Source of the DNA: a bacterium
Lineage (GTDB): Bacteria; Desulfobacterota; Deferrisomatia; Deferrisomatales; BM512
Assembly: GCA_004322275.1 (NCBI GenBank)
Contig: SCTA01000031.1
Coordinates: forward strand, 1 to 48,073
Direction: 5' to 3'
Length of the DNA stretch: 48,073 bases
Shown here one piece after another: positions 1-6,721 of this stretch. The notes under the pieces are model-generated. The model was not told where the DNA came from and did no database searches. It worked only from the letters and a program-made list of their open reading frames with translations. How positions within the stretch are numbered: position 1 is the stretch's first letter; every line of letters starts with the position of its first letter. The position numbers were made by a program, and so were the translations under genes.

Positions 1-378
1 GTGAAGGAGAACCACCCTTTCGCGATCCTGGCGTGGGTAATTTTACCGGACCATTTGCATTGCATATGGCGGCTCCCGGAAGGGGATGACGATTTTTCCA
101 TCCGGTGGCAATTGATAAAAACGAGGTTCACGAGAAGGGCCAGGGAAGAGCGCAAGGTGTGGCAGGGGAGGTTTTGGGAGCACGTGATAAAGGACGAGGG
201 CGATTTGATCCGGCACGTGGAGTATATCCATTACAACCCCGTGAAACACGGGTATGCAAGGTCGCCGATGGAGTGGCCGCATTCGAGCTTCAAGAGGTTC
301 GTGGAAAACGGAATGTATTCGTCGGAGTGGGGAAACGGCGGTCCGGGGTGCGTTATCGGTTGCGTGGGAATGGAGTAA
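1..378 (+). CDS. REP-associated tyrosine transposase (RAYT), 5' end outside window
   Basis: Single-strand DNA transposase-like protein of the Y1/HUH superfamily, of the kind that mobilises REP palindromes. The HUH-type metal-binding motif is visible as LPDHLHCIW near residue 16. The family C-terminal block HVEYIHYNPVKHG (about residue 72), which carries the candidate catalytic tyrosine, is followed by WPHSSFKRFV. Full-length RAYTs run to roughly 150-180 residues and start with a block containing the first beta strand. That block is missing here because the window begins inside the gene, so the GTG at position 1 is probably not the real start. A REP-type hairpin lies just downstream at 433-461, the expected partner. 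Family call is firm; activity is unknown. Confidence 0.85.
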   Translation: MKENHPFAILAWVILPDHLHCIWRLPEGDDDFSIRWQLIKTRFTRRAREERKVWQGRFWEHVIKDEGDLIRHVEYIHYNPVKHGYARSPMEWPHSSFKRFVENGMYSSEWGNGGPGCVIGCVGME

Positions 379-432
379 CGAGTGTGCGCAACGGTTGGGG
401 ACGAAATGAAAAGGCGAAACAGTTAAGGAATT

Positions 433-461
433 GTCGGCTTTCGTTCCTCAAGCCGACCTAC
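433..461 (-). repeat. REP hairpin with GTAG tetranucleotide
   Basis: GTCGGCTT (433-440) pairs with AAGCCGAC (450-457) over a 9-nt loop. Read on the minus strand the hairpin is preceded directly by GTAG (458-461), the tetranucleotide that RAYT enzymes recognise at the foot of REP hairpins. Its position 55 bp after a RAYT gene supports a REP sequence that this transposase acts on. It also sits in the convergent gap and may end transcription. Confidence 0.7.
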
Positions 462-491
462 GCGACTTATTAAGGAACTAGATGGCGAGTC

Positions 492-1223
492 TTAATCATC
501 AGGGGCATCTAACAAATTTCCTTCTGAATACAAAGCTCCGTTTACACTGTCAATTTTACGTCTGTGTTCAAAATGTCGTCTAAGTCCAGCATTTGAAAAT
601 CTAATTTCCCGCTCCGAAAACCTCTCGACGCCATCTAGCGGGTCTTCATAGGTTTCTGGAAATTCAGTAAATTCATATAAACGCCTTATGGCAGACTCGC
701 TAATAGTTCGCAATTCGGGAACGCCTTGCACTCTTTGTCTCGTCGCTAATCTAGCAGCTTCATCCAGGGATATTTCTCCCTGCAAAGGGTCATAACCATA
801 ATAAGCCACTGATGGCAAGTCAAGAAAACGGCTTAGCGTGTGCCGCCAATTATCTAACTCAATTTCGTAAATCTTACGATGATCATTATTAGTAATATTT
901 GACGATAAATCATTTACTCGTTTTAAAATCCTAGCCGCGCCATTCCATATCGCCCTATCGTACGGAGAATCAGATAGCATCTTATCCACTTTTTCGACCG
1001 CGGAAACGCACTCTTCAAGGTAAAACTTTGATTTTGAATACCCCCGCTCGTACACAAACACACCAATAGCCAAACTCACGGCGGCAATAGTGCCAAGCGA
1101 AGAAGCGATTCCGGCTAATTCTTTATCTTTAGAAAAAAATAAAGACCAGAGGGCAAGAAGCGTTAGAAGTACTGCAAAAACCATGAACAACCAATAAAAT
1201 GATAAACGCTGCCTTAGGGCCAT
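492..1223 (-). CDS. AT-rich hypothetical protein with two N-terminal membrane helices
   Basis: 243 residues; not a family I recognise. Two hydrophobic helices lie at about residues 8-30 and 36-60 with a short KDKE link. They are followed by a soluble, mostly helical domain of about 180 residues rich in charged residues, so the bulk is probably cytoplasmic or periplasmic on a membrane anchor. A clear AGGAGG lies 8 nt upstream of the ATG. Base composition is markedly more AT-rich than the flanking genes, and the gene sits alone beside a RAYT/REP pair, which suggests horizontal acquisition. A two-helix anchor with a soluble domain is a common layout in small defence or stress effectors, but nothing in the sequence proves such a role. 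Confidence 0.6.
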   Translation of the reverse strand: MALRQRLSFYWLFMVFAVLLTLLALWSLFFSKDKELAGIASSLGTIAAVSLAIGVFVYERGYSKSKFYLEECVSAVEKVDKMLSDSPYDRAIWNGAARILKRVNDLSSNITNNDHRKIYEIELDNWRHTLSRFLDLPSVAYYGYDPLQGEISLDEAARLATRQRVQGVPELRTISESAIRRLYEFTEFPETYEDPLDGVERFSEREIRFSNAGLRRHFEHRRKIDSVNGALYSEGNLLDAPDD

Positions 1224-1285
1224 ACTATTTCCCTCCTATTTTTCATCTCCCACTACTCCCACCCTCTAGCGCATCGAATACCCGC

Positions 1286-1350
1286 ATTATACCCTCCTCG
1301 ATTTCAAAAAAAAGCATAGTCCTACACACAGCGATTATTACGTTTGTGTA
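1286..1350 (-). promoter_or_regulatory. AT-rich upstream region of the 492-1223 gene
   Basis: The gap 1224-1533 holds a minus-strand TATAAT (1286-1291) as a candidate -10 for the gene at 492-1223, with no good -35. It also holds an imperfect dyad, TACACACA (1323-1330) against TTTGTGTA (1343-1350), which could be an operator. No gene was seen between 1224 and 1533. Confidence 0.3.
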
Positions 1351-1437
1351 TGTCTTGGACCTCCTCCCCGTCATCTGAAACCTACCCCTGATACCGGCCT
1401 TCCCATAAAATTTTCCGATGTTTTTGCCTTGGGAGTC

Positions 1438-1465
1438 TTGACATAGTTTTGCCCGGAACTATGCT
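1438..1465 (+). promoter_or_regulatory. Sigma70-like promoter for the selenopeptide operon
   Basis: TTGACA at 1438-1443 and TATGCT at 1460-1465 with a 16-nt spacer. It lies about 70 nt ahead of the peptide start codon at 1534 and is the best promoter match in the gap. Confidence 0.5.
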
Positions 1466-1533
1466 TTGAAGCGTAGGGGAGATTTGAGTGAGAACCCCGT
1501 TAAAACTGACCTCGGGAAAGGATGGTGATCGCC

Positions 1534-1656
1534 ATGAGGAAAGTTCTCGACAAGAAGACGCTGAAAAAGGAGGCCGAGTTCTGGTCGGCCGTCAAGAAAG
1601 CGGTCTCGGCTGCGCCTGTGAGGCTATGCCGCAACTGAAAGGGCTGAAAAGGCTGA
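1534..1656 (+). CDS. Short multi-UGA selenopeptide precursor (selenobiotic-type)
   Basis: A 34-codon reading frame (MRKVLDKKTLKKEAEFWSAV...LCRN) reaches a TGA at 1636-1638. Reading TGA as selenocysteine continues it as CRN-U-KG-U-KG, with further in-frame TGA at 1645, 1654 and 1687 and no TAA or TAG. The first UGA makes a CxxU redox-type motif. A hairpin with an apical GGUC follows (1657-1673). The apical motif is 24 nt from the first UGA and 15 nt from the second, roughly the spacing bacterial SECIS elements need, but only 6 nt from the third. The third is therefore taken here as the stop, which is an inference. An alternative start is ATG 1522. The next gene is a radical SAM/SPASM peptide maturase. 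From memory, short Sec-containing peptides paired with such enzymes occur in Geobacter under the name 'selenobiotic' family. Standard gene callers would miss this gene. Confidence 0.6.
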
Positions 1657-1673
1657 GTTGCCGGTCCGGCAAC
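1657..1673 (+). promoter_or_regulatory. Candidate bacterial SECIS hairpin
   Basis: GTTGCCG (1657-1663) pairs perfectly with CGGCAAC (1667-1673). The apex reads GGUC, the same apical motif as the Escherichia coli fdhF SECIS bound by SelB. No bulged U is seen on the 5' side, which the fdhF element has, so the match is partial. Confidence 0.5.
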
Positions 1674-1690
1674 AAGACAAGCGTATTGAG

Positions 1691-1725
1691 GAGGCGGGCA
1701 CGACGGCCCGCCTCTTCTTGATTTT
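1691..1725 (+). terminator. Hairpin between selenopeptide and maturase genes
   Basis: GAGGCGGGC (1691-1699) pairs with GCCCGCCTC (1706-1714) over a 6-nt loop, followed by a T-rich stretch. It lies 12 nt ahead of the maturase start. It could be a leaky terminator that makes more peptide than enzyme, a processing stem, or a second structure affecting the UGA at 1687. Confidence 0.5.
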
Positions 1726-1737
1726 AATTACCTTTTC

Positions 1738-2817
1738 ATGAAGACCCGCCTCCCGGCGGGGTTGGCGGCTATGGACGTTTCCGGTTCCACCGATCAGGAG
1801 TTTTTAATCCAGTGGCACCTGACGGAGCGCTGCAACCTGCGTTGCCTGCACTGCTACCAGTCGGCGGACACCTTTCGCGAGCTTTCGCTGGGCGAGATTA
1901 CGGAAACGGCGGCGGAGATTCGCGAGATGCTGGCGGCCTGGGAAGACGCTTACGGAATCGGCTTTTCCAAAAGCTATACCATCACCGGCGGCGAGCCTTT
2001 TTTGCGCGCCGACCTCTTCGAGGTTCTGGAGACGGCGGGAAGCGCGGGTTTCGGCATTTTTCTCCTCTCCAACGGCATCCTCATAAAGGATAGGGAGGCG
2101 TGGCGGCTGGCGGAGCTGGGCGTGGAGGGCGTTCAGATCAGCCTGGAGGGGCCGGGGCTCATTCATGACCGGATACGCGGTTACGGCAGCTTCGAGGCCG
2201 CGCTTCGGGGCGTGCGGTCGCTCATCGAGGCCTCGGTGCCGGTGAATCTTAACGTGACTCTCTCCTCCGTTAACGCCGACTATACAGACGAGCTTGTCTC
2301 CATCGCGGGCAATCTCGGGGCAAGGCGGATAAGTTTTTCGCGGCTGGTGCCCTGCGGGCGCGGCTCGGCGCTGGCGGCCGAGGTGCTCGAACCGCAGAGG
2401 GTCAGGGATATCTACGAGGATTTGTTCAGTCTGAGGATTCCAGGACTGGAGATCGGAAGCGGCGACCCGATAGCCTCGCAGCTTCGCGCAAACGGCGCGG
2501 CGGCGGGGGGCTGCACAGCCGCGGGTGGTTGCGCCGCGGGCGTCTCCGGGCTGACGATAATGGCCGACGGCGGCGTAAGCCCCTGCCGGAGGCTCGGCCT
2601 GACCATCGGGAACGTGCTGACCGATTCGCTACGGGAACTCTGGGCCTCCTCTCCCGTTCTCGAAGCGCTCCGCGACAAGACACGCTACACCGGCCGCTGC
2701 GGGGAGTGCGACCGCTGGGCGGATTGCCGCGGTTGCCGCGCCGTCGCCTACGCCCACGCCCTTTCCTTGGGGTCGGACGACTATCTCGGCGACGACCCCC
2801 AGTGTTTTTTCAGATGA
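1738..2817 (+). CDS. Radical SAM/SPASM peptide maturase (selenobiotic-type)
   Basis: 359 residues. The N-terminal radical SAM domain shows the CxxxCxxC cluster motif in TERCNLRCLHCYQ (about residues 31-39), which binds the 4Fe-4S that cleaves S-adenosylmethionine. The GGEP motif sits near residue 83 and SNGI near residue 110. The C-terminal SPASM domain carries auxiliary-cluster cysteines: GGC (twice), DGGVSPCRRL, GRCGECDRWADCRGCRA and a final DPQCFF. This layout belongs to enzymes that modify ribosomal peptides. It follows a short Cys/Sec peptide gene directly and shares its reading frame with no TAA/TAG between them. No strong ribosome site precedes ATG 1738; ATG 1771 is an alternative start. 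Its TGA overlaps the ATG of the next gene. Substrate assignment to the preceding peptide is by context. Confidence 0.85.
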   Translation: MKTRLPAGLAAMDVSGSTDQEFLIQWHLTERCNLRCLHCYQSADTFRELSLGEITETAAEIREMLAAWEDAYGIGFSKSYTITGGEPFLRADLFEVLETAGSAGFGIFLLSNGILIKDREAWRLAELGVEGVQISLEGPGLIHDRIRGYGSFEAALRGVRSLIEASVPVNLNVTLSSVNADYTDELVSIAGNLGARRISFSRLVPCGRGSALAAEVLEPQRVRDIYEDLFSLRIPGLEIGSGDPIASQLRANGAAAGGCTAAGGCAAGVSGLTIMADGGVSPCRRLGLTIGNVLTDSLRELWASSPVLEALRDKTRYTGRCGECDRWADCRGCRAVAYAHALSLGSDDYLGDDPQCFFR

Positions 2818-3371
2818 GGGAAACCGCCGTCGGCAAGACCAGGCTCGTCTTCGTGCGGGGCGACATAACCCGCCAGGCCGTTGACGCCATCGTCAACGCC
2901 GCCAACTCCACCCTCATGGGCGGCGGCGGGGTTGACGGAGCGATACACCGCGCCGGAGGGCCGAAAATCCTCGAAGAGTGCCGGAAGGTAATCGCGCGCA
3001 TCGGAAGCCTTTCCCCCGGCAGGGCGGTGGCGACCACGGCGGGAAACCTGCCCGCGAAGAGGGTAATTCACACCGTCGGCCCCGTCTGGCGCGGGGGCAA
3101 CGGCGGCGAAGCGGAAACGCTGGCCAGCGCCTACACCGAAAGCCTCCGGCGCGTCCACGAGGAAGGGCTCCGCACCGTCGCCTTCCCCTCCATCTCCACC
3201 GGCGCTTACGGCTACCCCGTCGAAAAAGCCGCCAAAACCGCCATCGAAACCGTCACCTCCTACGTCAAAGCCCACCCCGAAGCCTTCGACGAGGTGCGTT
3301 TCGTACTCTTCTCGGAAAGGGATCTGGAGGTGTACGATAGTCATGTAAGGGCTGGGGGATACGCTCAATAA
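2814..3371 (+). CDS. Macro-domain ADP-ribose hydrolase-like protein
   Basis: 185 residues forming one macro domain. Visible landmarks are VRGDITRQAVDAIVNAANSTLMGGGGVDGAIH (phosphate and ribose loops, residues about 14-45), GRAVATTAGNLP, VIHTVGPVW and the second loop PSISTGAYGYP. Family members bind ADP-ribose and often hydrolyse O-acetyl-ADP-ribose or remove ADP-ribose from proteins. The asparagine and glycine residues needed for that are present. The start codon lies inside the stop of the radical SAM gene (ATGA), so the two are probably translationally coupled. That coupling is what ties this otherwise widespread enzyme to the selenopeptide locus. Confidence 0.88.
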   Translation: MRETAVGKTRLVFVRGDITRQAVDAIVNAANSTLMGGGGVDGAIHRAGGPKILEECRKVIARIGSLSPGRAVATTAGNLPAKRVIHTVGPVWRGGNGGEAETLASAYTESLRRVHEEGLRTVAFPSISTGAYGYPVEKAAKTAIETVTSYVKAHPEAFDEVRFVLFSERDLEVYDSHVRAGGYAQ

Positions 3372-3447
3372 CCGTTTCGCTCGCACATTTCAGAAGAATT
3401 AGCGGACGTCCTTTACAATGCTAAACGTTTACGATGTCAGGCAACAT

Positions 3448-3473
3448 TTGGAATAGCGGCTTCCATATTCCAA
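3448..3473 (+). terminator. Hairpin in convergent gap after macro gene
   Basis: TTGGAATA (3448-3455) pairs with TATTCCAA (3466-3473) over 10 nt, followed by an AT-rich run. It sits between convergent genes and may end transcription from either side. Confidence 0.35.
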
Positions 3474-3482
3474 TCCTTATGC

Positions 3483-4004
3483 TTATTCATTGAATTTATT
3501 GAACCAATAAGAAAGCCTAAACAGCTCTAATACAGCGGCTAAACCAGTGAATACCGAATATACAAAAATTGTAAAACCGGACCAAGCCAAAGGCCCGGAA
3601 TAAATATTTAGACCTTTGCCAATTACAGCATAGATAACAGCCATAATTTGCATCATTATGAAATGAGCAAAGGCAGCATTTACTTGAATAAATGGCGAAG
3701 GGCCCTTAGCACTATCGCCGGATATAGCTTTTTGAAAAGATTCGTTCCCAAATGCGAGCATTATTGCGTATCCGGCTAAAGTAAAACCTAACATATTAGG
3801 AATAACACTTAAGGTTAGGCTATGCCAAGTCCCTTGTTCTTTTGTGTTCCAAAAGGGCCAAATACAGGAGGATAAAATAACTGCAAAATGCAGATACGGC
3901 GACCTAACTAGTGCTAAAAATCCGCCATAAACTTCCCAGTGCCGCCTTGCAATCTCTCTAGCGGCTTTGTATGGCTTAACCCATGATTTTAAGCACTCTA
4001 ACAT
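3483..4004 (-). CDS. Small four-helix membrane protein, partner of DUF4747 gene
   Basis: 173 residues with four likely membrane helices at about 35-52, 62-88, 108-132 and 140-168, and a short basic N-terminal region. No family recognised. It starts 7 bp after the stop of the DUF4747 gene and is almost certainly cotranscribed with it. Both genes are far more AT-rich than the surrounding chromosome. A soluble protein of about 290 residues followed by a small four-helix membrane protein recalls phage lambda RexA/RexB in order, size and topology. That likeness is architectural; I see no convincing sequence match to RexB. Confidence 0.65.
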   Translation of the reverse strand: MLECLKSWVKPYKAAREIARRHWEVYGGFLALVRSPYLHFAVILSSCIWPFWNTKEQGTWHSLTLSVIPNMLGFTLAGYAIMLAFGNESFQKAISGDSAKGPSPFIQVNAAFAHFIMMQIMAVIYAVIGKGLNIYSGPLAWSGFTIFVYSVFTGLAAVLELFRLSYWFNKFNE

Positions 4005-4011
4005 TAAGAGC

Positions 4012-4890
4012 TCAGATTCTGGTTAGTTGCCTCAAAAAACGAGAGGCCATATCCTGAAAAAAAGAAAAGGTGGTTTGAATATTTGGATCGTACTCATCAG
4101 TCATTGTTCTGGGATGGTCTTGAGTAGACTCCACAACCTTTTCATCATTCCTCCCGTATCCAGTTGCCATTATCAATCCATTTGAACTTGCCACACGCAT
4201 TAACTTTTTCATCTCTTCGTCCGGCAACAGACTTTCCCCCTTTTGGCCGCTCCAATTCTCTTGTAGTTTTCGAGCTTTTATTCTGTCAAAACGTCGAAAA
4301 ACCTCCGCTTCATCATCCTCATCAAGAACATCACCCGGATTGGGTTTTGTAATACCTATTTCAATCTTTCTTAAAGTTGGAATCTGCAGAATAATGTCAA
4401 TTGCCTCAATTGATGTCTCCATCTCTATATCAACATTGCCAAATCTCCCAACTATACTTTTCCGATTGAAAAGGGCAGTCATAAGTTTAAGCATCATCCC
4501 AGGAGACATTTCATTGATTTCGTAAATCATTCTATGCTGCTTAGGGAAAAAAGCATAGTAAGATTCTCTTAAATTTGGCTTGAGATTATCTGCAACGGGT
4601 TTTACTATTGCTCCGTTTTCATCTTTTTCCGGTTTCCTTGTATCTGTGTTGAGCCAAGCTTTATCAGGATCAATATTTAAAAATTTATAAACTCTTCCTA
4701 TATAGAAATCATTTCCGTTGCGGTTCATTGTTTGCAGGGTGCCTATCATCCCCCAATCAGATCCCCTAATCTTTATGCCTTTTTTGGTTTTATTAAACAT
4801 CATCATGAACAAATCCAAATACCTCTGCTCAGAGTGCGGCTGTGTTTTGATGTTTAAAGCGCCAATTCGCAAGATTTTCTTTCTAGCCAT
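4012..4890 (-). CDS. DUF4747 family protein
   Basis: 292 residues from the ATG at 4890 (MARKKILRIGALNI), chosen because GGGAGGG lies 9 nt upstream. An in-frame TTG at 4908 would place the start before that site. Landmarks that I associate with DUF4747 are the opening RIGALNI followed by PHSEQRYLDL, and the central LRKIEIGITKPNPGDVLDED. Molecular function is not established. The N-terminal strand-rich part and late helical region resemble soluble sensors. The downstream four-helix membrane protein suggests a two-component toxic or defence module. AT-rich composition and position near a RAYT support horizontal acquisition. Family call is from remembered motifs. Confidence 0.7.
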   Translation of the reverse strand: MARKKILRIGALNIKTQPHSEQRYLDLFMMMFNKTKKGIKIRGSDWGMIGTLQTMNRNGNDFYIGRVYKFLNIDPDKAWLNTDTRKPEKDENGAIVKPVADNLKPNLRESYYAFFPKQHRMIYEINEMSPGMMLKLMTALFNRKSIVGRFGNVDIEMETSIEAIDIILQIPTLRKIEIGITKPNPGDVLDEDDEAEVFRRFDRIKARKLQENWSGQKGESLLPDEEMKKLMRVASSNGLIMATGYGRNDEKVVESTQDHPRTMTDEYDPNIQTTFSFFQDMASRFLRQLTRI

Positions 4891-5074
4891 AATACAAAAC
4901 CCTCCCAAAAAGGTTTAAAACCACTCAAAACTTTGCAGTTGTCTTGAGGTTCATATTGCCTCTCGCGGTATTATACTTTAATCAAAAATCTACCATACCA
5001 CCAAAATGGCCCTCTTTAAACTAATATTGGCACAAGATAAAAAATTTACCGCACTGCTGGAGAGGAAATCGATT

Positions 5075-5332
5075 TTGCTAACCATTCACGAGCTTCTGAG
5101 CAAAATCCGGTGGGACGAGGATTTCGGGCGGGCGAAGTTCGAGCTGGGCTATTGGGACCGCGTGGAGGGAAGGGTCGTGAGGGCGCCGTTTACCTCTTTC
5201 GAGTTCGAGCCGGAGAGTTCGTCTTTTACCTTCTTCGACGAGGAGGGTCGCCGCCGGAGCGCGCCGCTTCACCGGGTGAGGTGCGTTTGGCGCAACAGTG
5301 AACTCATCTGGAGCCGCAAGTGCCGTCCCTGA
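5075..5332 (+). CDS. DUF504 / MJ1316-type RNA-end-binding domain protein
   Basis: 85 residues from a TTG start at 5075, chosen because GGAGAGGA lies 8 nt upstream and the family begins at this point. ATG 5006 would add 23 residues without family match. The protein is a single DUF504 domain: IHELLSKIRWDEDFG, FELGYWDRVEGRVVRAPF and PLHRVRCVWRNSELIWSR are its conserved blocks. Pfam links the domain to recognition of cyclic phosphate RNA ends. The bacterial role is unclear. Composition changes from AT-rich to GC-rich just at this start, so the gene marks the right edge of the acquired segment. It converges on a RNase Z-like gene. Confidence 0.75.
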   Translation: MLTIHELLSKIRWDEDFGRAKFELGYWDRVEGRVVRAPFTSFEFEPESSSFTFFDEEGRRRSAPLHRVRCVWRNSELIWSRKCRP

Positions 5333-5384
5333 TCATCCGGCGCATCCTTTCCGCCCCCGGCGTCGTCATATCCTCGCTTAAGGG

Positions 5385-5421
5385 CTCGCCGTAGCGCTGC
5401 TACCTCGCCCTCTCGCTACGG
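5385..5421 (-). repeat. Diverged copy of the 94-bp dispersed repeat
   Basis: Read on the minus strand this stretch contains CCCGTAGCGAG, then GTAGC and CTACGGCGAG, in the same order as the repeat copies at 14909-15002 and 30329-30422. The flanking GGCGAGGAAT also resembles the repeat. It lies in the convergent gap 5333-5478, as the other two copies lie in convergent gaps. Confidence 0.45.
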
Positions 5422-5478
5422 GATTCCTCGCCGAGAACGGAAAACCGCGCCGGTAAGCTCTTTCGGCGAAGGCGTTTT

Positions 5479-6537
5479 TCAGCGATTCTTTACCGGAACC
5501 CCGAGGATTTTCAGCGGCCCGGCGGCCCCCAGCATCTCTTCGTAGAGCGGCATCGGGTCGTGTTCGTAGCGCTTGGAGAAGTGGAAGGGGGCGAGCCGCT
5601 TTACCCCGGCGGCGCGGGCGATTTCGACGGCCCCGAGGGTGGTGAGATGCTGGGTGGCGCGGGCTTTCCCGCTGTCTTTCGCCAGAAAACCGGCTTCGCA
5701 GAAGAAGGTGTGAGCCCCCTCGGCCAGCGCGATCAGTTTTTCGCGGTTCTCCGGGGTGTCGGCGACGTCGGTGGCGTAGGCCAGCTTGTTTCCCGGCCGC
5801 ACCAGAACAAGCTCTTCGGCAAGCTCTCCAGCGGTTCTGACTACCCCGTCGGGCAGCGTTATCCCCGCATCCAGAGTTCCGGCGACGATGCATTTTTTCA
5901 GCTTTCCCAGCCACGGGCCGGGAGCCAGCCCGAGTCCGGCGAGCTTTTCTTTTCTGACGTTTATCTCGCGGCTTGACTGGAAGGCGTAGGCGACCGAGGG
6001 GGTGTGGTGGTCGCAGACTACGGCGCGGACGGTGAAATTTTCCTCCGCGAGGATTGCGCCGCCGGTGACAGGCATATCCTCCAGCTCCACCCTCGCCTTG
6101 CCGGGCTTGAGACGCGCCCGCCTCAACCTTAAGTTGTCCAGCTCGCAGACCTCGAAGACCGGGCCGTTCTCCTCTATCCGGTCCCAGGTGACGCCGCCGA
6201 TAAACCCTTCTATCCGCTTTATCGTTTCCGCCGGGCCGAAGACTTTGCAAGTCTCAAGGTGGCCTATCCGCGAGCGCAGAAACCACAAAAACCCGCCGAT
6301 GTGGTCGATGTGCGCGTGGCTAAGAAAGACCGCGCTCACCTGATGCGCCGCCCTCGCCGCCAGCCTCGCGGTGTCGCCGAGATCGAAAAGAAGGCTCTGC
6401 TTTTGGTAGCGCAGCCGCACGTGGAGGAGCGGGTCGCCGAAGACGCCGCCCACCAGGGTGGCGAAGGCTCCCCCCACCTTGCTTGCGACCGGCGCGGACC
6501 GCCCGCCGCCCTGCGGTTCTCCAAATCTCAGAGTCAT
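5479..6537 (-). CDS. RNase Z-like metallo-beta-lactamase-fold hydrolase
   Basis: 352 residues. The zinc-binding motif HxHxDH is visible in FLSHAHIDHIGG (about residue 75). A further histidine-bearing block VVCDHHTP lies near 173, an aspartate in LAYATDVADTPEN near 256, and histidines in FHFSKRY near 323. This order fits the ribonuclease Z/arylsulfatase branch of the fold, where the enzyme cuts tRNA 3' trailers. The length is in the usual range. CGGAGA sits 6 nt before the ATG. The gene is monocistronic and convergent with the DUF504 gene. A narrower assignment (tRNase Z or phosphodiesterase) is not possible by eye. Confidence 0.75.
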   Translation of the reverse strand: MTLRFGEPQGGGRSAPVASKVGGAFATLVGGVFGDPLLHVRLRYQKQSLLFDLGDTARLAARAAHQVSAVFLSHAHIDHIGGFLWFLRSRIGHLETCKVFGPAETIKRIEGFIGGVTWDRIEENGPVFEVCELDNLRLRRARLKPGKARVELEDMPVTGGAILAEENFTVRAVVCDHHTPSVAYAFQSSREINVRKEKLAGLGLAPGPWLGKLKKCIVAGTLDAGITLPDGVVRTAGELAEELVLVRPGNKLAYATDVADTPENREKLIALAEGAHTFFCEAGFLAKDSGKARATQHLTTLGAVEIARAAGVKRLAPFHFSKRYEHDPMPLYEEMLGAAGPLKILGVPVKNR

Positions 6538-6683
6538 ATTTTCTCCGGGGCGACGTTGCCCGGCATTGAATCCATTGTAAAACTCACCGTGCCCATGCCG
6601 ATAAGTTTACCAAGGCGGCGGGATTTTGCCGGACACGGGATGGCGGCGTTCCAATGGCCGGTTTAAATTCGGGTTAAATGGTG

Positions 6684-6689
6684 TATAAT
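6684..6689 (+). promoter_or_regulatory. Candidate -10 box for the kinase operon
   Basis: A perfect TATAAT 33 nt before the ATG at 6722. The -35 is poor (TTTAAA at 6662-6667 with 16-nt spacing). The gap 6538-6721 holds nothing else recognisable. Confidence 0.4.
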
Positions 6690-6721
6690 TTTTAAAAGAC
6701 GCTCACCTTTGAAAGCGGATC

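Noticed and set aside
1488-1721. Reading frame of 77 codons across the selenopeptide region in another frame
   Set aside because: It has arginine-rich, low-complexity translation, no family match, and overlaps the better-supported peptide, hairpin and terminator.
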